Source of the DNA: Steinernema hermaphroditum
Lineage: Eukaryota > Nematoda > Chromadorea > Rhabditida > Steinernematidae
Length of the DNA: 64,000 nucleotides
Assembly (NCBI GenBank): GCA_030435675.1
Contig: CM059622.1
Coordinates: 6,944,001-7,008,000, forward strand
Reading direction: 5' to 3'
Shown here: in pieces, positions 1 to 11,534 of the stretch
Numbering within the stretch: the stretch's first letter is position 1
Layout of the letters: each line of letters opens with the position of its first letter
Notes under the pieces: model-generated
Told to the model about the DNA's origin: nothing
The model's input: the letters and a program-made list of their open reading frames with translations, nothing else
Database searches by the model: none
Position numbers and translations under genes: made by a program

Positions 1-1778
1 GAATGTCCCTTCGGCAAGTTCGGACCCAACTGCGGAGCTTCTTGCGCCGACTGCGCCAGCGCTGAGCACTGCAACCTGGTCACTGGGGAGTGTTCTGCTT
101 GCGCCCCCGGAAAGATGGGTCTCCAATGCGAGCAAAGCTGCCCCGAGGGCACCTGGGGCGAGGGCTGCAGTCAGAAGTGTGACTGCGCCTCCGGCCAAGC
201 GTGCAACAACGTCGACGGAACGTGCGAATGTTCAATCGGGCACACTGGAAAGCGATGCGACCAGGACTGTCCCGAGGGCACCTGGGGATTCAACTGTTCG
301 CAGAAGTGCCGAAAGTGCAAGAACAACGGATTCTGCTCGGCCATCGACGGAGAATGCAAGTGCCAGCCCGGATTCCAGGGGGAGACGTGCCAAATGAGTG
401 AGTTTCCCGATTTGTGCCCTGAAATGTGCCTTTTATAGAATGCCCCGTCGGTCAGTGGGGCGCCAACTGCCTCAACAACTGCACGTGCGCCAGTGACCGT
501 AAACAGTGCGATGCGGTCAGTGGCCACTGCCAGTGCGCCTCCGGACTCAAGGGAGACCTCTGCCTCGACTACTGTGAGGTCGGCTTCTGGGGACCCGACT
601 GCATCAACCAGTGCAAGTGCAAGTCCCTCTCTTCGGACTGCTCGGCCACTACCGGAGAGTGTACGTGCAAGCCCGGATACTTCGGTGAATTCTGCGACAA
701 AAGTAGGAGTGCGCCCTTGGTCCCTGATTAGAATCGTGTTCCAGTCTGCCCCGAAGGTCAATACGGCGACTACTGTAAGCAGTCGTGCGGCAAGTGCGAA
801 GACGAGAACATGATCTGCGACCCCGTGGTGGGATGCTGCCGCGAAGGAGAGTCCTTCTGTGGCATCGCGCGCGCCGAGTTCGTGAGGGCGAACCCGTCGG
901 GCATCGCCTGGTGGCCTTTCATCCTCATTGTCCTCGGAATCGTCGTCCTCGCCTTCGGTTCCGTCACCTACTACCGCTCCAAGTGGCTCAAGGAGAAGGA
1001 CCCCGACCTTCCTACTGTCACCTTCCACCCGGAGGAACATGGCTATCCCGGAGAGGACGTCGACCACACCGAATTCAACAACCCCCTCTACAACCGCAAA
1101 TCGGTGAACGATGGGGGACGGGTCGAGAAGGACCTGGAGGCCCTGAAGCTGGGCTTCTCCAAACCCAACAGTCGACCTCACAGTAGGCGCCGCTTTCCTT
1201 TGCCACCTTTCAGAATCGTTTCGCTTTAGACGAATACGAGTCTCTGGACGCCTACCGAGACGAGCCATCGACGTCGTCAGCGTCCGAATGTAGGCAACCA
1301 CTGCTATCCTCTGAGGAGAGGAGGCCGAATTCAGGCGACGACGGAGAGAGTTAGCGCATTTGCATGGTTTCCCTCTTTCCCTTTCCCTCTGTTGTGCTTC
1401 TAGTCCCCCGGTGCTTGCGAACGGCTTCTGGCTATCGAACACTCCACACGTGCATGAGGACACAATAAATCTGCATGGCACCCACTCACAGATCACTTCA
1501 CATAACGGGCATTCTTGCGGTGGTGGCGGTGCAACTCTAATAACACTTCTCCATTAACCACCGATTCTGAATTGAAGCCATCACAATCGAAGCGCTCGCT
1601 CGTCGTTTGTCGTTTGAAGTCGTCTCCTTCTCCCCTCACAGCTTCCAGCTGGACTTCTCCTGTCCCCCCGCGAACTCCTCTCATCCGGGTCGTTTCAGAT
1701 CACAGCTACGAAGTGCCAGATTGTAAGCGCAAGGCGCAGCACGACGACGAGGAGAGGCCCGGCAACTTCTACTCGTGA
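1..1778 (+). CDS. ced-1: CED-1/Draper/MEGF10-like engulfment receptor, 3' part (5' end outside window)
   Basis: The 3' end of a single-pass phagocytic receptor. Exons read 1-397, 439-702 and 745-1182. They carry consecutive EGF-like repeats with the C..G.WG..C / C.C.....C spacing of CED-1, Draper and MEGF10. A transmembrane segment lies at about 893-970 (WWPFILIVLGIVVLAF), followed by a basic stop-transfer stretch. The cytoplasmic tail has an NPLY motif (about 1080-1091) and, in the exon from 1230, a YESL motif. CED-1 signals through one NPxY and one YxxL, for the adaptor CED-6/GULP and SH2-type partners. Reading straight on from 1230 reaches a stop at 1352-1354, with AATAAA at 1464-1469. A donor at 1290 joins in phase to an acceptor at 1698 and gives another tail ending at 1778. 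The family assignment is firm. Which C-terminus is used is open. Confidence 0.85.
1230..1354 (+). other. Alternative terminal exon of the CED-1-like gene
   Basis: This exon starts after a CTTTAG acceptor and encodes the YESL motif, then a serine/acid-rich tail, stopping at 1352-1354. A cleavage signal AATAAA follows at 1464-1469. The competing form splices at 1289|1290 to 1699-1778. Both forms keep the frame, so two cytoplasmic tails are possible. The longer one adds a YEVP tyrosine motif. Confidence 0.55.
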
Positions 1779-4318
1779 ATCCTCGTGGACATAGACCTTC
1801 GCGGCCTACGGGTTACCTCCTCTTCCTCCTCTGCTCTGTACTTATCCCCCACCGGTATGATGAGTATTCCAGTACCACGCATCGATGAAATTCTTCAGTT
1901 CTATGTAGTTGTTGTATATATTAAAGCGTTCCTTTGAAGTGAATGTCGCCAGACGGTCGACGTCTCACATGACATCGGCCCTCCGCCACTTTCTCGGAGC
2001 CACGTGCGTCACTCAACGAGCATCTCCCTCCGCGTTTTCTAAAGTGGCGCGTGGGAATTGAAGATGCAAATCCAATTTACAAGTACGACATGCCTCTGGC
2101 CACTTTTTGCAAAGACGACGTGGGCGCCTATCCGCTCCGCGCGAATCTCGCGTTCCCGTGAGTCATCGTGCGTTCCGCCGCCTCGCCCTTTGCCCGTCAA
2201 AATCATTTTCTGATCTGGGCGCTCGGGAGGCGGCAGCCAATCTCTGGTCTCCGGCGCCACCCCGACTCTTTGGCGCTGATTAGTTCGTGGCCACTGTAGT
2301 CGAAGTCCTAAACTGTTTGCTGTTTGTTGGTTGTGTTGGCGGCGCGGCGGAAGTGCCCCAATTAGAGGTGCACCGATCTGTGGAGTTTGTATTGTGATTC
2401 ACCGGTGCGGCGGAGACGATTATTTCGGGGACATAGTGGAAGTCAATCGATGGGCGGTGGCGAGTTCGCTGGCGGGTTGAAGTGAAGAACAATAAAGTTG
2501 CCCCTCTATTGCGTGTTTGCTTTGTGGCGGCGGGCGGATAGCTCTGGAGAGGGCGATTTCTAAAGGCAACGAGGTCCGCTTCTTTGGTTATATCCGCATC
2601 TGCACAGGTATAGGCGCTAGGCACCAAGGAACCACACGACGACCTTTTCTGCACACGTGACGACTCGCACATATCGGTCATGTTCGCACGTACTGTAATT
2701 GAGAATCCAAAGAACGAGCCCTAGAAATTCTCTTGTAAACAAACACTCATCGGCCTCTCAGAGGCGTTCTTCGCGAACGCCGCCATGGCGGCAATTGGGC
2801 AGATTTCTTGCAAAAAACTGTTTTGATAGTTCGCCGTCGGCGCGTCCGTTTTGCGGCGTGTCGCGCTGTTGTTTACCCTGCGATGTCACCTCCGAAGGAC
2901 AAAAATATCCCGGACACCCCTTTGTTGCGTCTCGATCTCCCCCACACTTCCTGTGATCGCTCACCGACTCCCCGAGAGACGAAGGCGGCGTTCGATTAAT
3001 AGATTAGTGATCTATCGTTCTAAGGTCGCCTTCTGTGTCCATATATTGACCGAACATTGTTCTCTTGCAATCGCGTTTCCACTTAGGGATCACCGCCGCC
3101 ACCAACCCTGCAGGAGTGCCCCTGGCAGACCAATCCATTTCTCTCGCCATTTTCATATTTTGGCTGTTTTCGGCCCACTCTCCTCTTTCGGCGGTCTAAT
3201 CGTCCACTTCCCTGTTTTGCTATAGAGTGGCTGCTGAAGAGGAAATTGCCTCTAGAGACTAGAGCAATTTTTCTCTCCGTCGTCGGTTCGCTTCAGGATT
3301 CTTGATTTTGAGGTGTTTTGCACTGGCTCGATGACGTCAACAGCATCAGCTGTCTTCCATGCAGTATCATTCAAAGTATAAAGAGCGCTTTTCCGAGGAA
3401 AGATGCACTTTAGGAAGTGGCTAATTCCTACTTCTACCGTACAACACAGTAGTTTTTGGAAATCTCGCGCAAATTGGGTCGTGAAATCAGAATTTATTGC
3501 AAAAATTCTTCGAGACTGCGCTAAGGAGTGGTCCTACAACGAATTGCCTACTATGGGGTACAGTACCCGCATGAATTCAATTTCCAAAACTCCGGAGTGG
3601 AGACGGTGTTCGTTGGGCGTCGTTTTCTGATGACATCTCGAAGGCATTGCTCCGACAGCGGACGCATCGCCTTCGTCCCGTTTCAGTCGTCATCTCCTTG
3701 ACTCCCAGATTCTTGAGATGTTTCTCTCCGTTTCGACTTAATTGGCGATTCCAAACCGCGTAACCTCATCTCCTTCCGACTCATTGCCGTCTGCACTTTT
3801 GAGTTCCTTTTCGGGAGGCCTTCGAAAGTGCACTTTCCGTGGAGGAGGCGCCGACCAAATAGGTGAATCGTCCGCCAGAGTCATCTCCGCGGCGATTCCG
3901 TAGCGGATCGAGATGATCTCTGGGCGCCGTCCCAACTTATCACCTCCTCTTTTTTCGCACTTCGGCGACCTTCTCTCTTCTCGTCCGTACTGCTCAGCAG
4001 CGTTGATGGGCGTAGTCCGATCGCGCAGAGCAGCTGTTTCCCTTCTTGCGATCGAGAGGGCAGCGGAGAGGCTCCATATGATTGGCGCCCGGGGGACCGC
4101 CGCTTCTTGATTTTCATAAACACTGCCGCGTCTCTGTTGCCAAATGCGTTTTTTTTGCGCGAGGGCAGAGGCACTACTGCAACTGCAGTCCAGCGCTTAT
4201 CAGTCCTTTATTGCCCCCCGCGTTCAGTTGTCTGTTGCAGCGCTAATCTCGCCCACTTCTGAATTCCGCTCTCTTCAGCGTTCATCCCCAGCTACCGTTC
4301 TTCGAGGAACGTCTGCAG
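1779..4318. other. Intergenic region between the engulfment receptor and the Rab gene
   Basis: No coding exon convinced me here. An ATTAAA at about 1918 could be the poly(A) signal of the longer receptor transcript. The many open frames have atypical composition and no splice support. The last roughly 300 bases should hold the Rab promoter. A TCTTCAG around 4270-4280 could be a trans-splice or 5'UTR acceptor. Confidence 0.5.
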
Positions 4319-5927
4319 ATGCCGTTTTTGAAGCGCACTGCGCCGAAGGAATCCACCCAGAAGAAATATGCCGCCAAGATCGTCATGGTCGGGAGCGCCG
4401 GCGTCGGTAAGACTTCGATCCTTCTGCGCCACGACGGCCAAGGATTCGTGACGAAGATCTCACCCACCGTCGGCGGCAGTTTCATCACTTCCCGCACGTA
4501 AGTTTCTCGCTCCACCTGATTTTCGACCGACCGTGACTGTTTAGGAAATGCGAAGAGCGCGATGTGGAGCTGCAGATCTGGGACACGGCAGGCCAGGAGC
4601 GTTTCCGTTCGCTCGTGCCTCTTTACTTGCGAAATGCCGTCGCCGCTGTCCTAGTTTTTGACCTGACCAACAAGAACACGTTCCACGATCTCTCTTTCTG
4701 GATTGAAGGTGTGTTTTAGTCAGTTTTGTTGACTGTGCGCGTTTTGAGTAATCAAGATCGAGTTGTTGTTTTGAGCGGAAACGTTAATTATCGCTGAGTG
4801 AGTTGATCGGTCATCGGAGGCAGAATGACCAATGATTAACTCACATTTACCGATGATCGGTCAAACTTGCCTTTTCTGGTACTGTCATTCTGGGGATGTC
4901 GTGTGATAGTTGATAAGCATGTTGCCGTTTGAGAGAAAATGATTTACGGGCAATATCTTTTCTTTTCTTTGGAAGCCGTTTTCGATTCCACTCGCTATGT
5001 TTTTAAGTGCCAAGAAGGTTGAAGCGGGAGGTTAGTCATGCATTCAAAGGTTAGTATCGGAGTACGGAAAAGATGTATGGCAGTTCTCTGTCGGTCTTAC
5101 ACATGCCATTTCATGGCACATTTTAACATAAATGGGAGTTCGCAGTGGTATCCCAGTGGTTCTCCGCTGATCTTGTACCTTTCCTGTGGAATTTATTAAC
5201 TGTAAAAATTCGATAGTAACGTCATGAAGCGGTGGGTGTAGTGAAATCGATTACAAGGGTTATCATAAAATCATTAGTCTTATCATTTGATCTCATTAGG
5301 GCTGAAGTACATGAGTTAAAAATAGAACTGTCTTTCTAAAGGGGAGGGGGTTGTAAAACAACGACGTGGAATGCTTGAAAAAGTGTGACTGGCACGTTCG
5401 ACACAAACCGTTTGACGTACTCGGCTGTGTATTGATCGGAACTGGACTATTCGATGAGCGTGGCAAATTCGATTTCTGTTACAATTCTTGGCTTTTGAAT
5501 TGTTTGTTTGTTAATCGCTCTATGCCTAGTGGTGCTGTATTCACTTCGTGAGTACAGGCGCGTTTCTCCTAATGCTTTATAAATATTTACACAACGTTTT
5601 TCAGAAGTGCGTCGCCAAACCCTCGGCCAAGAGATTTCCTTCTTCATCCTCGCCAACAAATGTGATCTCACGGAGCAAGTTGCTGTCAGTGATCACGAAA
5701 TCAATGCCTTCTCCGAGAAATACTGTGCCCCGTTCCACTTGACTTCCGCCCTTTCCGGCAAAGGGATCCGCACCGGGATCATCGCCATCTCGAAAGCTCT
5801 CCTCGCCCGCGACGAGAAGGAGAAGGAGCGCCTCGAAGCCCAGCGCCAGGCCGAAGTGCTCAAGATCGAAAAGGAGAGCGAGTCGTCTTCCGTGAAAAAA
5901 CCACGCGGATGTTGTTTAATAAGTTGA
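4319..5927 (+). CDS. Rab-family small GTPase (Rab5/22/31-like)
   Basis: A membrane-traffic GTPase. Three exons (4319-4497, 4545-4708, 5605-5927) join in phase. The P-loop is GSAGVGKTS, switch I contains SPTVGG, switch II is WDTAGQERF, the base-binding motif is NKCDL and the last guanine motif is TSA. The C-terminus is coiled and charged and ends [10 protein letters not shown], a double-cysteine geranylgeranylation signal. The SF-containing switch I and the [13 protein letters not shown] pattern resemble the Rab5/22/31 branch, but I cannot name the subfamily with certainty. Intron 1 is 47 bases and intron 2 is 896, which is long for this neighbourhood. The P-loop has Ala where most Rabs have Asp/Glu (GDSGVGKTS). 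Confidence 0.85.
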
Positions 5928-6365
5928 GCCTAGTCGGCCGAAAAATATCGTCAGATGACTATTGTACATAGTATAACTCTTGTTTATCCTTCTACCATCT
6001 CGAAACCCCATCCATGCTTTACACTCGAACGTATACAATGGGTATAACAACAACATTCTTCACTTTTGTCGTGTTCTTTCCTCATGTTGTGCCTTTCGCC
6101 GTTCCCAGCCAAACGTGTACAGATGATGCGTTGTTTGTTTGTCGGTATCAATACAAAATTTGAAAGAGATCTTGATCGTACCCACTGGAGTGTTCACGGC
6201 ATTGTATCGTATCGTTCGGCGTTCGGCCTGCGTTCTACAGTTCCCGAAGCGGCGCGCCTCGTGAGCGATAAAACGCACAGCTTCGGCCCTTTCAGAAGTT
6301 CTTCTTCTGGTGTGATCGTCTGGCGCGCTTCTCTACGTCGAATTTTCAGATTTCTAGATTCCGAG
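5928..6365. other. Short intergenic region between the Rab and RPE genes
   Basis: I see no gene. An open frame runs from 6066 into the RPE exon, but its upstream part does not resemble the epimerase. An ATTTTCAG at about 6343-6350, just before the RPE start, is a plausible trans-splice acceptor. The two genes could therefore form an operon-like pair, though the gap is longer than in typical nematode operons. Confidence 0.4.
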
Positions 6366-7153
6366 ATGGCCAGCCCGGTGAAAGCGATCATCTGTCCGTC
6401 GATCCTCAATGCCGATCTCGCGAATCTGGCTGCGGAGTGTCAGAAGCTTCTGGCGGCCGGCTCCGACTATCTTCATCTGGACGTTATGGATGGACACTTC
6501 GTCCCGAATCTCACGTTTGGGCATCCCGTCGTCGAATGTCTCCGCGCCAAGCTGGGCCAAGAACCGTTCTTCGACGTGCATCTGATGGTATCGAAACCGG
6601 AGCAGTGGCTGGAACCGATGGCTAAGGCCGGTGCGAATCAGTTCACGTTCCATTGGGAGGCCGTCGACGCTGAAGGAGGCGACGCTGCCGTGGAGTTGCT
6701 CATCAAGAAAGTGAAGGAAGCCGGCCTGAAGGTTGGCTTGGCGATAAAGCCGAAGACAGAGGTGAGTGAGGAGGCGTCGAGGATGCTTTCGAAGGGTTCC
6801 TGATATTTTAGGTTGAGAAAATTCTGAAATTCGCAGATCGGATCGATACCGCTCTCATTATGACCGTGGAGCCTGGATTCGGAGGACAGAAGTTCATGGG
6901 CGACATGATGGACAAGGTACGTCCAATCTCACCCAACTGAATATTATTTCTCCTCTAGGTTCGCGAGATCAGAAGGTTGCATCCCTGCCTCGACATCCAG
7001 GTTGACGGAGGCGTATCTGCTTCGAACATCGAAGTGTGCGCCGAAGCCGGTGCGAACATGATCGTTTCCGGGACAGGAATCGTCCGGGCCGGTGACCAGA
7101 AGGCGGTGATCGAGGCGATGCGAACTGCTGTGAACAAGGCGTTCTCGAAGTGA
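6366..7153 (+). CDS. RPE: Ribulose-phosphate 3-epimerase
   Basis: This enzyme interconverts ribulose 5-phosphate and xylulose 5-phosphate in the cytosolic pentose phosphate pathway. Exons 6366-6761, 6812-6916 and 6959-7153 are all phase 0 and give a full-length TIM-barrel protein of about 231 residues. Family motifs appear in order: [13 protein letters not shown] near the N-terminus (substrate loop and catalytic Asp region), [12 protein letters not shown] (metal-binding Asp), DVHLMV (metal-binding His), [17 protein letters not shown] (phosphate-binding loop) and QVDGGVS (second catalytic Asp). No key residue is missing. The start at 6366 was chosen because similarity begins there and an intron-like acceptor precedes it. 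Confidence 0.97.
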
Positions 7154-7991
7154 TTCACTTTTTCTGCGAGTTGTAGAGTTCTATGTGATTCCAAGATGTA
7201 AAGTTGTGAATTTGTACATTCACGGATGGTAGCCGAGAAGTGTCTTGAAGCGCTTGCCGTGAACGGGGAAGGGCAGCGGACGCTCCGCTCTCGCCTACGT
7301 CACTGTTTGTCAGGTCTGCCCGAGAGAGAAACACTGAGGTGCGGTCCGCAAGGACGCGTGTCACGGCGCGAGATCTTCGGTCGGTAGGTTTCAACAGCTG
7401 ATTTCGACGTTCGCGGACAGGTTTGTTGTTATGTGTATGTTTTCGGTGCGCTTCGACGACGTCGAAGGCGTCTTCCTTTACAATAACCTATAGATAGATG
7501 TGAAATTGATGCTGAATCGAGGTCATCGGAGGTGAACGTGGGAAGTGCTGCCACACACGTCGCCCTCCGGAACGCGCTCTACATTGCTCTGGGCGACAAT
7601 GTGACACGTCGCTTTTTGCGTCTATATGTCTGGGAGGGGCGTCTATTAGACACGTTGGATTCAGGGGAGAAGCCATTACGGCTTCATCTGGCTACGTGCG
7701 GTTTGCTTGTTCGAGCGTTTGTTTGCCAGAAACCAGTCAAGATTCTGGTGACGGTGGGCGCGCGCAGAACAAAGTGACTTCGCTGACCAGTTGCTGTGTG
7801 TTGTTGCGAATAAGTGCTTGTGACTTTGCGCTGACTTATGGCCACCCCGATACAGATGACGATTTTTTGGGGATCTGCGCGTGATCTGTTTATTCAGTTG
7901 TCAATCACCGCGCGGATAAATAGGCGTTGCTTCGTTTAGCTGGATTATATTTCTCTCTAAATTCAGTGCGTTTGGCCGCGTTCGACTGACG
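7154..7991. other. Intergenic region upstream of the first ERO1 copy
   Basis: No gene is visible. The last 60 bases share AAATTCAG and some flanking sequence with the region before the second ERO1 copy. The duplicated unit therefore includes a little upstream DNA, perhaps a trans-splice acceptor. Confidence 0.4.
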
Positions 7992-10617
7992 ATGTTGCCG
8001 CGAGGCGTTGCGGCGCTCCTCTTCCTGGCTCTTAGTGTTCCATTTGTGGAAGCGCAGTTCACTTTGGGCCGGCCATGCTTCTGTAAGGGTCCGGAGGGTG
8101 AAGCGGTAGACGACTGTCCATGTGACGGTGAAGCCTCGATCGATGACCTCAATAATCGTCGAGTTTTCCCCATCCTTCAACGTCTTCTCCAGAAGGACTT
8201 CTTCCGATTCTATAAGGTGAGTTGTGTTTATTGATTTGGGATTTGCATGAAGTATATGATTCTTTCCTTCCCTCTCAATAACCGGCAAAATAATGGGGAG
8301 GTTATGTTTCGTTGATCTCATGTCCTTTAGTAATACGTGTGAGATTCGGGATTTACGTGTAAACGGTTCTTCACGTCTATTGTACGTGCGCTGATCAATA
8401 AGCACGGTATACAAAAAGGAAACCTGGATACGATATCGGTAGAAACCGATTCTTGCTAGAATGAAACAAGCATATTGTCATCTATTTATACGCACGAGAT
8501 ATATTATTAGATACTTCCGCGTCGTCGTTGTCGGATCCTTGTTTTGTGCGCGTAGCATTAAAACATCTGATTTTTTTTTTAAGAAGAATTTGATTTTTGA
8601 AAAAGCTACTCGAAAATCACGCATATGATGGATACAATTCAATTTCACAGGGAGTGGCATTATGACATACGGCTAAATTAGCAACAGAAACGGAGCAACA
8701 TAACAACACGTGCATCTTTTACAGGTGAATATGGAGAAGACGTGTCCATTCTGGGCCGACGAACGTCAATGCGGCACGACTATGTGCGGCATTAAGAATT
8801 GCGATAATGAGGTCCCAGCTGCTCTACGACGTCCGACAGTCGTCTCCGTGGTTCGTTTGAACAGAGAATCGCACATGGAGATTCTCACGCTCAACCGAAC
8901 AATTGAAAACAACATTCGTCGTGTGCAGGTCCGCCCATCTTCTACACCCTCTTCGGCCGAAGCGAAGGACGTCGACGACAAGCCGGGCTGCGAGGAAGCC
9001 ATCAGCAACCAGTTCGATCCCTTGGACGCGTCGCTAAGCGACGAGAACCAAGCACAACTCCAGCAGATGGACGAGGAAGACAATATGAATAAGTTTTGCG
9101 ACTATGATGGTGACAAAATCTACAGTAACTGGTACACAGTCCTGCTCGTGTTTCAGATGAAGACTCAGAGGATTCCCACTATGTGGATCTGACTAAGAAT
9201 CCTGAAAGATACACCGGATACACTGGAAACTCTGCGTGGAAAGTGTGGAAGTCGATCTACCAAGAAAACTGCTTCAAGCCAGATCCTAAATTCGACAAGG
9301 ACTTCTTGATGCACCCCAACACAGTTGGTATGTCGCACTTTTTAATAGTATAGTTAACATAGTGAATGCACCCATCACCGTTTTAGAGTAGCAGCACTTT
9401 CACATTCTATCGAGTTGTGAATGGTTTGTGCTTGTCGCACACTCACATTTTTGCTTTTTGAACTTTATATAATATTTTGTCATTTCTAATAATTGCTTTA
9501 TTTCTCGCAGAAGGTAATGATTTCGAAGCGTCGACGTGTGGTAACGGCTGACCGTAACGTTTATCAGTGTTGGGGAGTACGTCTTCGGGCTTCACAGGTG
9601 CTTCCGTCATCGTCATAACCGGCTTTGTTTCGCTTAATTTATTGCATGCTTTGCTTGTCCATGTCCCTGGGATCATCTTATCACCACAGGTCATCTGTAA
9701 ATGGTCACTTGTTTAGGCTTGTGCCTTGAGAAGCGCGTCTTCTATCGTCTGATGTCAGGAATGCATTCCGCTATTTCGATTTCCATTTCATCGCACAACT
9801 ACAAACCAGGTAAGCTTTGACCTGTGGAGCTTATCTTCAGGCTCGTGTTCGTTTCAGCTCCAGTCGGTTTCGGATCGGGAACATGGTTCAGAAACAACAA
9901 GATGTTCGAGAAGGCCTTCGGAACATCTGTGAGCGCCGAAGGACCTGAGCGACTGAAGAACGTTTACTTTGTGTATCTTCTGGAGTTGCGGGCGCTGATG
10001 AAGGCCGCCCCCTATTTGCAGCAGGAGCTTTTCTTCACTGGAAACGAGGAGGTCCGAAAACGCTTTGCAGATTTGATTTAAATAATGTCTTTAGGAAGAC
10101 AGAGAGACCCGGAAATTGGTGGAAAATCTGATGGAAGTCGTTAAGTCGTACCGCCACCAGTTCGATGAAACTGAAATGTTTACGGTAACGAAAGTTTTGA
10201 ACGGTTTCAATCTACAGTGTATGTACGCTGCAGGGTGTCGAATCACACGCAAGAGAGCTACGCGAAGAGTTCCGTCAGCACTTCGTTAACATTTCGCGGA
10301 TCATGGATTGTGTCGAATGTGATAAATGCCGACTGTGGGGCAAACTTCAAACACACGGAATGGGAACTGCCTTGAAGATTCTCTTCTCCGATCTGCCATC
10401 GTCTTTGTTTAAATCATCAGAAGGCAACTTTATCCCTTCCAACTTCCAACTAACCAGGTATGCATCACAAATCTCGTGGCCATTTCTAATTTTTGTGTTT
10501 AGGAATGAAGTAGTAGCGCTCTTCCAGAGTTTCGGGCGTTACGCGTCAAGCATTTTCGAAGTAGAACACTTCAGACCAGAAATTATGGGTAAAAACTACA
10601 GGCGAACAGAGCTCTGA
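7992..10617 (+). CDS. ero-1: ERO1-type endoplasmic reticulum thiol oxidase, copy 1
   Basis: ERO1 is an FAD enzyme of the ER lumen that oxidises protein disulfide isomerase for disulfide formation. Nine exons join in phase: 7992-8216, 8725-8850, 8929-9109, 9157-9327, 9717-9809, 9858-10051, 10095-10184, 10234-10457 and 10503-10617, giving 472 residues, near the usual length. A signal peptide ([13 protein letters not shown]) comes first. Then follow the CFCKG start, [13 protein letters not shown], the outer shuttle cysteines [26 protein letters not shown] (FAD-side helices), [16 protein letters not shown], and the catalytic C-x-x-C-x-x-C as CVECDKC followed by [19 protein letters not shown]. The 78 bases 8851-8928 are also open in frame, so they may be a retained 26-residue insert. 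The GTTCGT and GTCCGA donors are weak. Confidence 0.95.
9328..9716. other. Long intron of ERO1 copy 1
   Basis: This 389-base intron occupies the place where copy 2 has only 42 bases (12329-12370). It contains a minus-strand open frame (9443-9694) with no recognisable features. I treat that as chance, but the intron could be an insertion or the ancestral state. Confidence 0.5.
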
Positions 10618-11534
10618 CATCGGTTGTGACGCAGAAAACTCACCTAGTGTTGTTTGGAATAGTTCGTGCCTAATTTATTGTTGTCACATACGGGCGTACA
10701 GCTATTAGGAATTGTACATATGCTTCCCTATGCTATGCAAAGAGGATTTTTATTGTAATGAAGTTCTTTCATGAGATGTTAAGCAATATAATAAAGTCTA
10801 TCTAAGTTGTCGCTAGAAGTGGTAACATGGGCACGCTGAATCCCTTCCTGATGGAGAGCATGGAACGACTGAAGCAAAAAACTGAACTGAAATACAACAA
10901 GAGATCTCCCAAAGTCGCCAACTGAGTGCTCGATACTACAAACGAAGACGAGGATGAGATCACATGCAAATGATGCAAATAACACTTTTGAAATCCTCTG
11001 AATGACCTTAAGAGCGACGTGTTATTGTAGCGTTTCGCTGACGTGGACATGACGAGCGCTGACCACAAAGACCCACTCAACGGCTTTGTTTGAGCACTGC
11101 GCAATGATTTGCCAGAAACAGTTCGTTTGGTTTTCTACGGCCACATTCATATTTAAGTTAGACTTTCGTCCCTTGCGCGCACTCGATTTCAAGCAAGTGG
11201 GGATCAGGTTCGCCGTTTTTCTCCTCGAGACGCATCGCGTTCCCGTTTTCTGCAGATTATTGTCCCTTTTCCTTAACAACGTCTTTTCTGTTGGCGGACA
11301 GTGCGCCAAATTCCGTCCAAACAAGGACGGGATAACTCCCGCACGCTAAACTCCTGGAAACATTAGATGGAACGTTCGACCTGACAGCCCTCTGTGAACC
11401 ATGAGTAGCCTGCGCATGCTTCTGATTCGGTCGGTTTTCAGTGGATCTGTGTTATAAGTGCGCGTTGTTTAATTGACGCTTTCAGAGTGCACTGTACTTT
11501 TCGATCTAAATTCAGCTCATTTCAGTTAATGACG
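10618..11534. other. Spacer between the two ERO1 copies
   Basis: It holds an AATAAA at about 10790, a likely poly(A) signal for copy 1, and no convincing gene. The final stretch has ATTCAG/TTTCAG acceptors just before the copy 2 start, which may be trans-splice sites. Confidence 0.5.

Noticed and set aside
171..1496. 441-codon minus-strand open frame
   Set aside because: It is the antisense of the EGF-repeat and transmembrane exons, whose protein is clearly recognisable. Its own product has no motif.
6066..6365. N-terminal extension of the epimerase frame
   Set aside because: The RPE family starts at the chosen ATG. The upstream part is unlike any RPE and is preceded by a splice acceptor.
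9443..9694. 83-codon antisense frame in the ERO1 intron
   Set aside because: No motif, no signal peptide and no counterpart in the second ERO1 copy.
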